DNA of 64,000 bases from Cryptomeria japonica (GCF_030272615.1 NC_081410.1:507927942-507991941); one strand, 5' to 3'. Counted from the stretch's first letter, positions 34,619 through 46,864 are shown. The notes: generated from the letters alone by a model not told the origin. Program-made: numbers and translations.

Positions 34619-34987
34619 AGGTTCTTGGTTGACATCCTTCCTACTATATTGCAGGTGGTTTGTTTCGAGCGTAAGATCCACTCTCAAATTCAATAGCTGT
34701 GATGTTTTTTGTTCGGACTCTCATTCATCGACCTGCACTTAATTTTAAAGGTATTGTTGGATTTGCAAAACACTTTTTTGGATGGCCCAATTGCTAAATT
34801 GATCAGCAGATAGATGGCTTCTCTTCTTTCATCGATGGTAGAAAGATCATAGATAGCACTTCTTATTGCCTCGCTCATCTCCTTTGACCAACATTTTCTA
34901 TGAGATCTGTGAGGTTTTTCATCCATATCTATGTATCTGCATTTCAAGGTCAACTCTTTCATTATTCATAAGCATCTAACAGGACAT
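34619..34987. other. unassigned DNA right of the Copia-C array
   Basis: No element ends or domains recognised. The minus strand is open for 90 codons (34962-34690; includes KEMSEAIRSAIYDLSTIDER), but nothing identifies it and it has no clear context. Confidence 0.4.
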
Positions 34988-35560
34988 TGTTTATGATGGA
35001 ATGTGAAATCAATTTGGACTTTGCTTCCATATGTGTCATACAAGTTGTCTTCAATTAGGACCTTGCTCATGTATGTGTCATACATGTAGTTGTGTGAGTC
35101 ATACTTACTATATTTAGTAAGTTGTCTCCAACTAGGACTCTGCAACTCGGTTTTGTTGACTTATTAAATTATTAAGTGAATCATAGGAGAAACAAGTTGG
35201 ACTCTATATGTGTCAACCTTGTAGATGATTGAGAGCCACACATAGGCTTAGTCAATAATATGACTATAGTGGTGGTATTAGAAGGGTTAGAGGTAACAAA
35301 TTTGAGAACATAATTATAGCATTAAGTTTCTCAAATTTGTATATATATAGAGTAGCTATTCCTCCTTTGAAAATAAGGCCTAAATGGCTTTGAGATTGTT
35401 GTAACTATGTAATTCCCGAGAATCAATACGAAAGACAAAATTTGTCTATGGTTTGTTACTGGTATATTTTTACCAGGTTTTTCCACGTAAATCTGTGTGT
35501 TATGTGCTATTGTTCTTCTTTGCAAATATTTTGCACTTGTTATTTTTCTCACATTTTATC
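34988..35560 (+). repeat. possible solo LTR, copia-like
   Basis: It begins TGTTTATGATGGAATG and contains a TATA box (TATATATATAGAG, about 35340-35352). Near its 3' end are ACCAGGTTTTTCCACG and TAAATCTGTGTGTTATG, a motif pair typical of copia LTR 3' ends and similar to the NA LTRs. It probably ends near TTTTTCTCACA (about 35553). No internal region or matching duplication is evident, so a solo LTR is the simplest reading. Confidence 0.5.
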
Positions 35561-35970
35561 TATTGGTCTATGAGAAGGAATATCACTTGTTCAAGTCATT
35601 ATTCTTTTGATTTGTGATTCCATTGGTACACCGAGTTCATCAAAGTTTCTCTGGCATCAATTTGAGGACACCTTTTATTTAACGACTTATGCTAATTCTG
35701 ATAGGTTACTAGTATCTTGAGGGCCTTGTTTGCATCATTGCAAATATTTTATTGGCTGGTAGAATATTTAAATGGTAGATTAGGTCCTATGGTGTAGGGT
35801 TTTCAAATTTACAAAGTGCTCAACATCTGGTGGATCCATGTTGAGGCAAGTTGTGGACTTTTAGTCCCACATTGACTAATATTGTTTGAGGACTTTCTCT
35901 AATATGGATTTGTACAAAACAAATTTGATTTATTGTTGTGGATCCCATCCATTGCTGATTTCTTGTGGTT
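35561..35970. other. unassigned non-coding stretch
   Basis: No open frame of note and no repeat boundary. The phrase AGTCCCACATTGACTAAT (about 35861) resembles text common at plant repeat ends, but I cannot assign it. Confidence 0.35.
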
Positions 35971-37109
35971 ACTTCGCATGCATATTCATGCAAAACTCAA
36001 GTTGGCTACATCAGACAAATTATATTTTTAGTGTTTCTATTTATACTCTACAAGGCTATAGTTCTTCCTATGACATGGGAGAAATTACTATTCCAACAAT
36101 CTCCCCTTTAATTTCAACCACTAATAGATTCAACACAAAACCCATTATTTCTTCTTCCGACTTTAATGGATTTTCTCCTACTACAATACATCATGCGATG
36201 ATCTCTCTTTCACAAATTCTTCACTAGACTCCTCCAATGCTCCATATATTCTCTCATCTTACAAAGGGATTCAATGCTTTTTAACAAAACGCTATGACCT
36301 TTTTAAGGCTTTGATTTGACATCCTCACAAATTGAGGACTTCACCTTTTTCAGAGGTGGCTTCAAATAAATTTGTTATGTAAATAATGATTCTTTGATCT
36401 CAATCATCTCCCTTCTTAGTGGTTGCATCTCCTTTTCAACAATCTTATTTATCTAGCATCTGCAACTCATTCGATGGCTTTGAAAATACTTCATCCTTTC
36501 AAATTGGGTGGTTTCCCTTTGAGAATTATTTATATTAATCTTATTTTTAAATTTCCTTCTACAATCACTATAGCATCAATATTCCAACTTTAGGTTGTGT
36601 TCATAACAATTACAACCTTCTTGACCTTTATCTTACTGTCTTCTTTGTTGCACTAGCTTGAAAACAAAACTAGTGATATTTTCTAAGAAGCAACTTCATG
36701 CTTACAATCTACTTCTCTTTAGTAATTTAACCCAACAAACATATCTACCAAGCTCTCATACCAATTGAAGAAAATTAAAGAGACAGAGAAATTTCTCAAT
36801 AGCAATAACACAAATTGTTAACACACATGAATCTTTATTCATTTTAGATTGAATACACAAAAAGCCCCTCGATCACATGATCAAGGATCATTTGATTGAA
36901 AGATCAAAAACAAATAAAGCATTACAATTGCCTCAATAAATAGAGATCTTGGATTCATGAAGGACAACTAAAAATAGAAGTTTCACATTCATACTCATGC
37001 AAAGTTTCCATTAGCTACATGTCATATTAATTATATTTTTAGAGTTTCTATTTAAATTGTACAAGGCTACAGTTCTTCCTATGATCGGGGAGAAATTACT
37101 ATTCCAACA
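35971..37109 (-). mobile_element. miniature LTR element (TRIM-like), minus strand
   Basis: On the minus strand a 344-base 5' LTR (37109-36766, TGTTGGAATAG...TTTTCTTCA) is followed by an initiator-Met type primer site, ATTGGTATGAGAGCTTGG. An internal region of only about 670 bases with no intact ORF ends in the polypurine run AATTAAAGGGGAGAT. A partial 3' LTR follows (36098 down to about 35971) whose far part is lost or diverged. The small internal size fits a terminal-repeat retrotransposon in miniature, or a deletion form of a larger copia element. Confidence 0.75.
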
Positions 37110-38748
37110 ATGACTTGGTGTGGATCTGGCATGTGCAACCACCAAAATTTCGGCCTGGTTATCTAGACCCTATATCTCTTTTGCTACAAACTACTTGGTG
37201 TGGATTTGGCTTGGTCATCTAGACACCATAATTATTTTGTTGCAAATTAAGTATATTAAATTTTTGGAGATTTCTATATTTTGAGATGACATATCTCTGT
37301 CATATTTCAATAATTTTAATTATCAAATAGGTTTTTCATTTATCTTGAAGAAAGGGAACTATAGTGAATGGGGTGATTTTATAATCACTCATCTTAGTGA
37401 AATTTAATTACTGCCATATGTGCATAATCTTGTTCTTCTACCTAGCACAACTCATTAGAATCTTATTTGGAAATGTCATTGGGCTCTATTCTTTAGAGAT
37501 TCTTAACAAAACACTATGGCATTGGCCTTTTTAAGGCTTTGATTTGACACCCTCACAAATTGAGGACTTCACCTTTTCAATAGGTTGCTTCAAATGAATT
37601 TCTTATGTAAATAGTGATCCTTTGATCTCAATGATCTCCCTTCTTAGTGGATGCATCTCCTTTTCAAAAATCTTTTTTATCTACCATCTGCAACTCATTC
37701 AATGGCTTTGAAAATACTTCACCCTTTAAAATTGGGTGGCTTCCCTTTGAGAATTCTTTATATTGATCTCATTTTCAAATTTCCTTCTACAATAGCTATA
37801 GCATCAATCTTCCAACTTTAGGTTGTGCTCATAACAATTACGACTTTCTCCACCTTTATCTTACTGTCTTCTTTGTTGCACTAACCTGCAAACAAAACCA
37901 GTGATCTTTTCTAAGAAGCAACTTCATGCTTACAATTTGCTTCTCTTTAGCAATTTAACCCAGCAAACATATCTACCAAGCTCTCATATCAATTGAAGAA
38001 AATTAAAGAGATAGAGAAATTTCTCAATAGAAATTACACAAATTGTTAACACACATGAACCTTTATTCTTTTTAGATTGAATACACAAAAAGCCTCTTGA
38101 TCACATGATCAAGGATCATTTGATCAAAAGATCAAAGACAAATAAAGCATTACAATTTCCTCAATAAATAAAGATCTTGGATTCATCAAAGGACAACTAA
38201 AAATAGAAGTTTCACATGCATACTCATGTAAAACTTCAATTAGCTACATGTCATAAATTATATTCTTAGAGTTTTTATCTAAACTCTACAAGTCTACAGT
38301 TCTTCCTATGATCGGGGAGAAATTACTATTCCAACAATGACTTGGTGTGGATCAGGCATGTGCAACCACCAAAATTTCGGCTTGGTCATCTAGACCCCAT
38401 AACTCTTTTGCTGCAAACTACCTACTGTGGATTTGGCATGCACAACCACAAATATTTTGGCTTGGTCACCTAGACCCCATAATTCTTTTGTTGTAAATCA
38501 AGTTTATTAAATTTTTGGTGATTTCTATATTTTTTGATGACATATCTCTGTAATTTTTGAGTAATTTTAATTATAAAATAGGTTTTTCATTTATCTTCAA
38601 GAAAGGGAAATATAGGGAATGGAATGATTTTATAATCACTCATCTTATGAAATTTAGTTACTGCCATATTTGTATAATCTTGTTCTTCTACCTAGCACAA
38701 CACAGTAGAATATTATTTACAAATCTCATTGGGCTCTATTATTTAGAG
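36281..38748. repeat. segmental tandem duplication, two units of about 1.22-1.25 kb
   Basis: Unit 1 (36281-37502) and unit 2 (37503-38748) both start TTAACAAAAC. Each contains the same truncated TRIM internal part, the LTR (36766-37109 and 37994-38336) and the same right flank. The flank has an inner direct repeat of about 75-90 bases (ACTTGGTGTGGAT...TCTAGAC); unit 1 lacks some 28 bases in its second inner copy. Since flank and element were copied together, this is a DNA duplication, not two insertions. Confidence 0.88.
37994..38336 (-). repeat. second copy of the TRIM-like LTR
   Basis: 343 bases, same termini as 36766-37109, carried inside duplication unit 2. Confidence 0.88.
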
Positions 38749-39739
38749 TTATTTCTACGCATATAGATGAAGACATTTTGGAGTCACTTGTTGATTCTAC
38801 ACATCCTCATGATGTTTGGACTAAAATTTGGGATGTATATAGTGACCATGATTCTTTGCCATCTGTCAATTCTCCTTTCTTCAATTTAGACAATGCATGT
38901 TTGTGAGCTCCTTTAAAGTTTTTGGAAATTTCAAATTTGGTTGTCAATGCTTTAGAGATCTCTAAATCTTTCTCAGAGATAGTTGATTAGTATTCGCTTG
39001 TATTGATTCCTCATCCATAGTCATTTGAGACATTTAATATTCCTTATTAATGGGACCATCATTGTCTTTTAGATTCAAATGATATATTCGGTATTTTAGA
39101 TTTGTGGTTGTAGAATGGATTCTAATCCGGTATCTCATATTTGGCTTGGTAATATTCTACTTGTTTGGAAGATATATTTGAGGGGTTATCTCTCCTATTT
39201 GATGATAAATGTTGCATTCATTTTGTCAATTTATATTTGTCTTTGGAGCTTGTTCAAGATTGATTTCCATTTGTTCCTTGTTTGTCACCTTATCTTATGA
39301 TTGGGCATGTACTTGATTGGTTCTTGAGATCATCTTCCAAGGTCTTGGTGACACATGAGAAAATTTCAAAGGCAACATCATCTTTCTACATTTGGATTCC
39401 ACTTCCTAATTTCTATCTAGAATGGGATGCATTCTTTCTCTTGTACTTGGTTTATCTTCTTCAGAAGGGGATAAATATTGTTTGTAGGCACTGGAATATG
39501 TTCTATCTTCAATCACTAACCATCTATATAAGACATTGAACATTATGGGGGGTCCTACATAGTCTCCTTCTTTCCTTCCTATGGGGGATATTTGATTGTA
39601 TATACATGATTTGTATAGTCCTTGCAGGGTGTAATTGAGTCCTCCATCCATGCATTCATCTTGTTTATTACCCTCTTTTGGGGAGCAATTTTCTCCTTTT
39701 CTTTGCTTCATGAGATATTTCATTCCATTACATTTTCTT
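38749..39739 (+). pseudogene. unidentified coding remnant, possibly gag-like
   Basis: The plus strand reads ISTHIDEDILESLVDSTHPH and DVWTKIWDVYSDHDSLPSVN, which has the flavour of a copia gag (DVWxxI). It then reads SPFFNLDNACL and PLKFLEISNLVVNALEISKS with scattered stops. Further on, YLMIGHVLDWFLRSSSKVLV and YIWIPLPNFYLEWDAFFLLY appear in another frame. I cannot name the protein. It may be the decayed element into which the TRIM and LINE inserted. Confidence 0.4.
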
Positions 39740-40084
39740 TGTACATGGATACCTAAAACATTTTAGTCATGTTATAGTTGAAATAGATACTATAATTTAT
39801 TTACTATTTACATGACAAAGGTGGAACCTTATTAACATCTATGCCCTAATGTTAGATCTCCTAGGATTTCTCTTTGGAACTCCCTACTTCCCTTATCCTG
39901 AATGGTTTTACTGATATTTGGATGTTGGGTGGTAACTTCAACTCTCCTTTGTATCGTTCAAAGAAGTTAGGAGGCCTTGAGGACTATTATGAAAGCAATG
40001 ATTTAGCTGACATTATCCCAATCAACGGTCTCATGGATATAAACCTACAAGGGTCTCAATTCACTTGGTCTAATAGGAGGCAAG
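39740..40084 (+). pseudogene. LINE endonuclease, first part
   Basis: After NIYA come SPRISLWNSLLPL, then FTDIWMLGGNFNSPLYRSKK, LEDYYESNDLADIIPINGLM and INLQGSQFTWSNRR. This is an APE-type LINE endonuclease. The catalytic GDFN box reads GNFN (Asp to Asn, 39934-39936). The frame breaks off at 40084, where NA-3 begins, and resumes at 46865. The left limit is approximate; the LINE 5' end and ORF1 are not seen. Confidence 0.88.
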
Positions 40085-40970
40085 TGTTGGAATCTAAGAA
40101 CACTGAGAGGGCGGGGGGTGAATAAGTGTTATGTCAGTAACATATGATTTTATCTTTTTATAACATACACATATAAATCAACAATTGAAGAAACATATAA
40201 CTTGAAGTAAATAAACCATCCTCATAAATGAACACCATAGCACATAGAATTTATATGTGGAAAACTTCAAAGAGGAAAAACCACGGTGGGATTTGTGACC
40301 CACCAGATCAATTTGTGGGCCATATGAAAGATATTACATAGTATGGGGGCTTGCACATGTAGGAAGGCACACTAGTCAACACAAAAGAGTCTCACTAAAT
40401 ACAAGCTTCTGGTGAGATAAAACAGTAATGATGAACTGACAAAATGCATCTACAATGCCAAAAAGAGTTCTGGTTATAGCTTTTCTTTGTACTGGTTCAT
40501 AAACCCTTTACACTTCTACCGGTATCTCCTTTCCTCCAAGAATGCTTTACAAACCATCGACAGATCATTGCATGATATAAATTTTTCTTACAAATGATCT
40601 AAATACATATCCTTCACATTAGAAATTCTCCTATACTATCTTATATGTCACATATCTCAATGACCTAATAAACTGACTTATATACCCTTTACAAACAATA
40701 TGCCCTATGTCAGCTTACAATACATTACAAAATATATACAATGTCAGCCCAATACAATAATTAGAAATAAAACTTCTTTCAAATCCCAGACTGATGTCGG
40801 CTTCACTAAAGTGCTGGATGTCGGTGCCGATGTCATTGCCGGTTGTGACCCTAAATGTTCCAATGCTAGTGTCTCTCGGTGTATGCCTCCTAATGCTGGT
40901 GTATTCTTCCTAATTAATCTTGTTTCCCTTAATGACAACATATGAATCCAATGAGTGTCAATTTCCAACA
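40085..40970 (-). repeat. NA-3 3' LTR
   Basis: 886 bases; the plus strand starts TGTTGGAATCTAAGAACACT and ends CAATTTCCAACA. It contains GAGAGGGCGGGGGGTGAATA, the complement of the shared CTGATTCACCCC motif. Confidence 0.92.
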
Positions 40971-40984
40971 ATATCCCCCTTTGG
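40971..40984 (-). promoter_or_regulatory. NA-3 polypurine tract
   Basis: CCAAAGGGGGATAT on the minus strand, adjacent to the 3' LTR. Another CCAAAAGGGGAG lies at about 41142-41153, again a double purine run as in NA-1 and NA-2. Confidence 0.85.
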
Positions 40985-41405
40985 CATTGATGGCAACACT
41001 CATGTGAAAAATGGATTCCCTGCCAGTTCAATAGAAAAAAAGAAATATGCTCCCCTTGAGTTGATTTACTATGTATGCAATGTACTCTATCCGATATCCT
41101 TCCCAATTTTTTATGTCTGATATTTTTCACATATATATACTCCCCTTTTGGCATCAATGACAAAGATTGGTGAAAGAATTGAAAGAATTTGGTTAAGAAT
41201 ATGTGCAAAAGAATGAATAAATTCAGATTACTTTATCGGAGCTTGACCAATCTCAAAATTTCCAGGTAATATTTTTCTAGCAACTATATATAGGTATCCC
41301 TGTCGATTTTGAAAGTTTCTGATATGGATACTAGTCCACTCAGTAAATGTGCAAGTGTTTCCTTCTCAGTGACTTCTGTCGGTGTAAGATTCACAAAATA
41401 TCCAC

Positions 41406-44400
41406 ACATTATCTCTTATGTATACCAAGTGAATCCAATCTTGGACTCACCAAACCTCTGAGACTCCTTTCTCTCCGAATGATCTTGTCTCTGTCCTTTT
41501 CAAAATAAAAAATTTGGTTCTCCAAAGATAAAATTTGTCCATCAATAGATGTAGTAAGTGATGTTAGTCCATCAAAAAAATTAGCAATATTAGCAATCTT
41601 ATCATGTAACTCCATTATCCTGTATCTACATTTGCTGTAAGAATTTCTATATTACAATAGACACTGTAGATGTTAGAATATTGTTTCAAATAATTTTCAG
41701 TAAGTATAAGCTTCAATCTTATTCTCCTATGTCTCAATAATCTAGTCAAAAGCGACTTTCTTAGCCAAAGTAAATCTTTCTAGTGCCTACCGGTCTGAAA
41801 ATCGCTGCAATGATTGAAATTTTTTAGATATATGCTTTTTTAGTACCTTAAGCTTGTCGGAAAGGATTGCTTCATTTTCAATCATACAATCAGGAATCAA
41901 TCTGTGTTAAACTGTTATTGACTGATCTATTATTTGTTTGTCTCTCAATCCTTCCTTTATTAGCTTTTGAGTAGCCATCATCATTAACTTTGTGGGACTC
42001 ATCTTTGTGATTGATTCTTCTCAACTTGAGAAGTGTCAATGGCCAAAAGTTTTTTTGGGGGAACAACTGCCGGTATGGTGTTGGGAGTCTTATCCTTTTC
42101 CAGTGTATCCCTTTTCTAATCCTCTTTTGCATTGGTGGCTTCACCACTTGGTGCAGTATTTGTTCCTGCCGGTGGAGTATTATTCACAAAATTATCAGTA
42201 CCTTGTATATTATCTATATTGCCTTCTACAAATGAGGTTTATGCCAATATAGACTATATATTCTCATCAATTTTGAGTCTACCTGTCGATGGTGTCTGTA
42301 GACTCATAGTTACTATTGGTTTATTCAAAATTTGAACTGAACTACCCAAAATACCTTTCCCTTTAAATTTGTTTAGAATGGTGGGAGTTGTTGCCTTAGA
42401 AAATTATTTCTGAGAAGTGAGGAAATCAAGATTCTTTTGGAAGAATTTAGACCAACCATCTATGGTCTCATTTATTATCTCATTTACTTTGTCCATCATT
42501 AGGCTTATTTGTCGGGGTTTGCTACTAAAAATTGTTATGTTTCCAACATCTATACATCATTTCATTTCCTCATTATTTATAGAGCCACACATATTCAAAA
42601 GTTCAACTTCCTTAATTTCTCTATCCCTCTTTACTGCATCTAACTTATTCTACAGTGATAAGGGAATTTCCTTCAAAATTTCTACTAAAGCCTTCTAATA
42701 TATATCTATATGTAACAAAATTGCTTCTTCAACTTCATTTTGCTCATTATCATCTAAATCCTCATAAAATTTTGAGACATTCTTCAAAATATCATCCTTT
42801 TTTACCTCATCTATCAATTTTGCACAAGTCATTGGGGTAACATTACTAGATTCAATTGCTTCATCAATTGCACTTTTTTTCTTCTTGTTGGGGGTTGCAG
42901 GAGAGGATGAAACTGGTTTTCTCTTCCGAGTAGGTTTCCTTTTTTGAGGTGTGGGTGCAATTGTTACCTTTCTTACTAACTTCCTCCTTGGTTCCACCTT
43001 CTTCTCCTTTACGGGAGGATTGTCAGCTTTCTTCCTATGTACCCTTCTGAATGCAAGATATTGATTATCCTCTAGATCAGAGTCAAAAGTGATAGAAGAA
43101 ATGAAAGTCTCATGCTTGTTTACTTCGGGAGCACTAACTACTGCCAGTTGATCTACCAGTTTAGATCTAGAACATAGTTTTGTATCAATCTTATGAATTA
43201 CATTTTTCACAAATGCATATATTTTATCAATTTTCTTTTCTCTCCTTTTTTAAGTGAAGCCAATTTTGACTTCAAGAGCCTTTTCCTCCGCAGTGCCAAG
43301 ATGTTCAGTCTTGTCATCTAATGGAGCTTCAAGCAGTATTTTTGCATAAAGTTCCAAGATGTTGTCATCTACTTCATATCCAAGCTCTGTGACCCATATG
43401 GTCCTAGGTTCCACTACTTCCATGAGGGTATCATCAGTTTTCACCATGAAGCAGATATTGGTGGATTATTTCTCCACAATGTGTTTTGAGATTGTCTCCC
43501 TCTGAATCATGTTCTCTTGAAATATTTTAAAGAATCCCCAAAGCTTCTCATCCCTACCGGTACCAAGACCGATGATTGCATCTTTGATTTTCATACCTAC
43601 CGGTATGTCATGTGCCCAATGTTTCTTACCAAAACCTGGTAGCTCATTCATGAAGTACAACATTAAAAAGACAATACGATTGCCAAACCTAAAAGTTCCT
43701 TTCTTCAGACCCTTTATTTCCCCAAGATTCAACATCAATTCACTTCTCAGCCATTCACATAAATCATATTTTCCATTATTCCTTAACATTTGGTCTGCAA
43801 CATGGATACATGAACTCGAAACAAAGTTCAATTGACTGGATTGAGTTACCTTGTAGCCGATGATCATGCTAACAAATTTCACATCAGTATCTTTGATGGT
43901 GCTGATCCTCATCGATCTTCCATCATGGGTTGTGTCAGTGAGCTTTTCAACCTCAGTGTTAGAGATCTTCTTGCTAGGTTACTATCCAACTTTAGGTAAT
44001 CTGATGACCGCCTAAATTTATTCCTTGGTAATCATGTAGGGCTGGTCCATCTCGATGAATTCATTGTGGACCCTGCTTAGAACATAGATGATCACTTCAT
44101 CCTTGAATTCCAGTATGTATAGGATTTCGGTTAGCCCTAGGTCTTCAATCATTTGATATTCTGACTTGATTGTTCCGAAGCTACTTAGTGTCTCAGATTC
44201 ATACATACACTTCATCTCCCCAGTTCCTAGATCCTCCAATGTGCAGTGAATATATGCCCTGACATCTTCTACCTAGACTATGTCATAGGGAACCCTTGAG
44301 AATGTGCTCGTAGAGTTTTCCTTCTTTTATATTTGGGGAACTTCCTTAAAAAAGGCTCTGAGCCTATCCTTAACCTCAACAACTATGGGATTTACAATGA

Positions 44401-44432
44401 AAGTAGGAGCAAATGATGATTCGGTTTCCATT
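41406..44432 (-). pseudogene. NA-3 ORF2: conserved NA-family protein
   Basis: Starts METESSFAPTFIVNPIVVEV at 44432. Blocks: YVLSRVHNEFIEMDQPYMIT, MRISTIKDTDVKFVSMIIGY with KVTQSSQLNFVSSSCIHVAD, YDLCEWLRSELMLNLGEIKG, GTFRFGNRIVFLMLYFMNEL, DIPVGMKIKDAIIGLGTGRD, EVVEPRTIWVTELGYEVDDN. A basic segment follows (RKLVRKVTIAPTPQKRKPTR), then acidic helices (FYEDLDDNEQNEVEEAILLH) and a terminal coiled coil (41615-41409). There are several stops and frameshifts; about 1000 codons, like NA-2 ORF2. The FMWLD motif reads FIEMD here. Function is unknown. Confidence 0.83.
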
Positions 44433-44788
44433 TCAAATAAATACCTGAAAAGCAATCGTCGGTTTGAAGATTTTGATTACTTCTCTAATAACTGTTGGAA
44501 ATCTTTCAGAGTGTCATTTCTCACTCTTGATCACCTATGATTCACCTTTTCTTCACTCTAGTTTACTTGAGTGGTGGGTGAGTGAAATTGAGTCCATTTT
44601 CGCTTTTTATCAGCGAGTAAACCCTAATCCTTCACTATCATAAATTCTTAGCGATATACCCTACTGGGTGTTAGTTTCATAGTATTATTCTAGGTAAACC
44701 TTCATTAATGATCAATACAACTCTCTAGATCTCTTCTAGGGAATATGCAAGATTTGCAATGAATTTGCCAGCCCCTAAAGAATATGCC
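44433..44788 (-). other. spacer between NA-3 ORF1 and ORF2
   Basis: About 355 bases with no shared protein block. It retains CTTTAGGGGCTGGCAAATTC, the counterpart of the G-rich piece after ORF1 in NA-2 and NA-4. Confidence 0.5.
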
Positions 44789-45918
44789 TTAGTTACTGGT
44801 TGAATTTCCTGTTGGTGCAGGAATGCTTTGTTCTACTGGTGGAGTTATTGGTGTAGTTACCGCTGTAGTTGCATCTCCACTTGGTTCTTCAGATTTTCTA
44901 ACCCATCTCTTGGTTTGATCTTGTTGTATTTCATCTACCTTCTTCTTTCCTTTCTCATTTTCTATATCATTGCTAACCGATTTAGTCTTGCTTCTGTAGT
45001 GCTTAGCAATATGACCTATTTTGTTGCATGCATAACATGTAACATTGTTCTTTTGAATTTATTTAACATATCTGGTGTCATTCCTTGACCTACATTGATT
45101 AGCCAAATGTCCAAACTTTCCACATGCATGACATTTAACATTCATTCTCCAATCTTCTAACTTATGACCATATTTTTTGCAATTTGTGCATTGATCGGGA
45201 ACATAATTGTAGTTTAGATTATCTCTATTTCTACATTGTTTAGCGATATACCCAAATTTATCACAAACAAAGCATTTGATTTCCTTATCGATTTCCTCTG
45301 GTGTGACGAGTTCTGCATACCGTTTGTCTGATCTTCATTTGCTGTACCAGAGCTTTCACCTTGTCCAAATCCAAGTCCTCTTGAATCTTCATTCTGCCTT
45401 TGTCTTTTCAATAATTTATCCAACTGTGCAGTACTAATACTAATTTTTTCTTTATACTCACTTGCAGTAGTCAGATCATCTCTCAGAGTTATTATTTATC
45501 CTTCAATCTCTTGTTCATTATTCCAAGATTGTACCAAGTTAGTTTTCAACATATCATTTTCATGAGCCAATCTGTCACATTCTTCAGATCTATTCTTTAG
45601 AGATACAACAAGATTTTCTTCCTTCTTCTTTCTATCCTCAATATCTTTTGGCATCCTCATAGTCAGGTCTTGCATTTCATTCTTCATGAGCATGTTTGCT
45701 TGACTCAGTTTCTAACATTGTTCCTTGAGTGTATTTTTCTCTTCATCATCCTGGTTTTGTAAAAGTTCCTTCCTCTTAGCTTGAGTTGATGATAACCTTT
45801 CTTGCAAGACAAGAATGAATTCATTAGTAGAATTCAATTCATCTTACAATCTTAAGTTCCTCATCCTTTGAACATCATAATCCTCAATTGCCATCTAAAG
45901 TTGCTTCTCCATAGGCAT
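44789..45918 (-). pseudogene. NA-3 ORF1: gag-like coiled-coil and zinc-knuckle protein
   Basis: Starts at ATG 45918 (a second ATG at 45912), then AIEDYDVQRMRNLRL, a long coiled coil (LVLQERLSSTQAKRKELLQN, MKNEMQDLTMRMPKDIEDRK), and DKLLKRQRQNEDSRGLGFG. The zinc-knuckle region follows with FVCDKFG-, CTNCKKYGH-, CHACGKFGHLANQC- and CYACNKIGHIAKHY-type boxes. Frame changes occur near 45260, and some Cys or His are lost. It ends in TNSTSN-like residues at 44789. It matches NA-4 ORF1 closely. Confidence 0.85.
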
Positions 45919-45977
45919 GTTCAATGATTTCGGTTTCAAGATCTTCCTCAAGCTGTTAAACTTCCTCTGAGACACTA

Positions 45978-45992
45978 GGCTTTGATACCAAT
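45978..45992 (-). promoter_or_regulatory. NA-3 primer binding site
   Basis: ATTGGTATCAAAGCC on the minus strand directly after the 5' LTR; initiator-Met type. Confidence 0.88.
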
Positions 45993-46859
45993 TGTTGGAA
46001 TCCAAGAACACTGAGAGGGGGGGGGGGTGAATTAGTGTTTTGTTGGTAACATATGATTTTATGTTTATATAACATACACATATAAACCGGTAAATGAAGA
46101 AACATATAGCTTGAAGTAAATATACTATCCACATAAATGAACACCATAACACACATAATTTATACATGGAAAACCTCAAAGAGGAAAAACCACGGTGGGA
46201 TTTGTGACCCACAATATCAATTCATTGGCCATATGAAAGATATTACATAGTATGGGGGCCTACACATGTAGGAAGGCACACTTCTTAGAGAACACTGCTC
46301 AACACAAAAGAGTCTCACTGAATACAAGATTTTGCTAAGATAAAATAGTAATGATCAACTCACAAAATGCATCTGCAATGCCAAAAAGAGTTTTGGTTAT
46401 ATCTCTGCTCTGTACTGGTTCATAAACCCTGAACACTTCTACTAGTATCTCCTTTCCTCCAAGAATGCTTTACAAACCATCTATAGATCATTGCATGATA
46501 TAACATTTGCATATAAATGATCTACATACATATCCTTCACATTATACATTCTCCTATATCCTATCTTATATGTCACATATCACAATGACCTAATAAACTG
46601 ACTTATATACCCTTTACAAAAAATATTCCGTATGTCAACTTACAATACATTACTAAAGATATACAATGTCGACCCAATACAATAATTATAAATAAAACTT
46701 CCTTCGGATACTAGACTGATGTAGGCTTCATTGAAGTGCTGGATGTCAATGTCGATGTTGGTTGTTACCCTGAATGTTCCAATGTCGGTGTATGCTTCCG
46801 AATGAATCTTGTTTCCATAAATGACAACATATGAATCCAGTGAGTAGCAATTTCCAACA
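45993..46859 (-). repeat. NA-3 5' LTR
   Basis: 867 bases. It shares termini and motif series with 40085-40970. The G run on the plus strand (46018-46028) is longer than in the 3' LTR and contains no C. Confidence 0.92.
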
Positions 46860-46864
46860 ACAAG

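Larger units (their letters stand above)
40085..46859 (-). mobile_element. NA-3, NA-family LTR element on the minus strand
   Basis: 6775 bases. LTRs at 45993-46859 (5') and 40085-40970 (3'), with termini TGTTGGAAATTG...GGATTCCAACA read on the minus strand. Flanks are GCAAG (40080-40084) and ACAAG (46860-46864), a five-base duplication with one change. Primer site, ORF1, ORF2 and polypurine tract are in the same order as NA-2. No copia or gypsy enzyme motif is visible. It sits inside the LINE endonuclease, whose reading continues across it. Confidence 0.92.

Noticed and set aside
34690-34962. 90-codon minus-strand open frame with a plausible composition
   Set aside because: No recognisable domain, no neighbours, and no splice or start context. 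Reported only as part of unassigned DNA.
37994-38336. Second TRIM-like LTR read as an independent insertion
   Set aside because: Its flanks and adjoining internal sequence are the same as those of the first copy, so a segmental duplication explains it better.
41992-42335. Trp/Tyr/Phe-rich plus-strand frames resembling membrane proteins
   Set aside because: Reverse strand of NA-3 ORF2 C-terminal region; no independent support.
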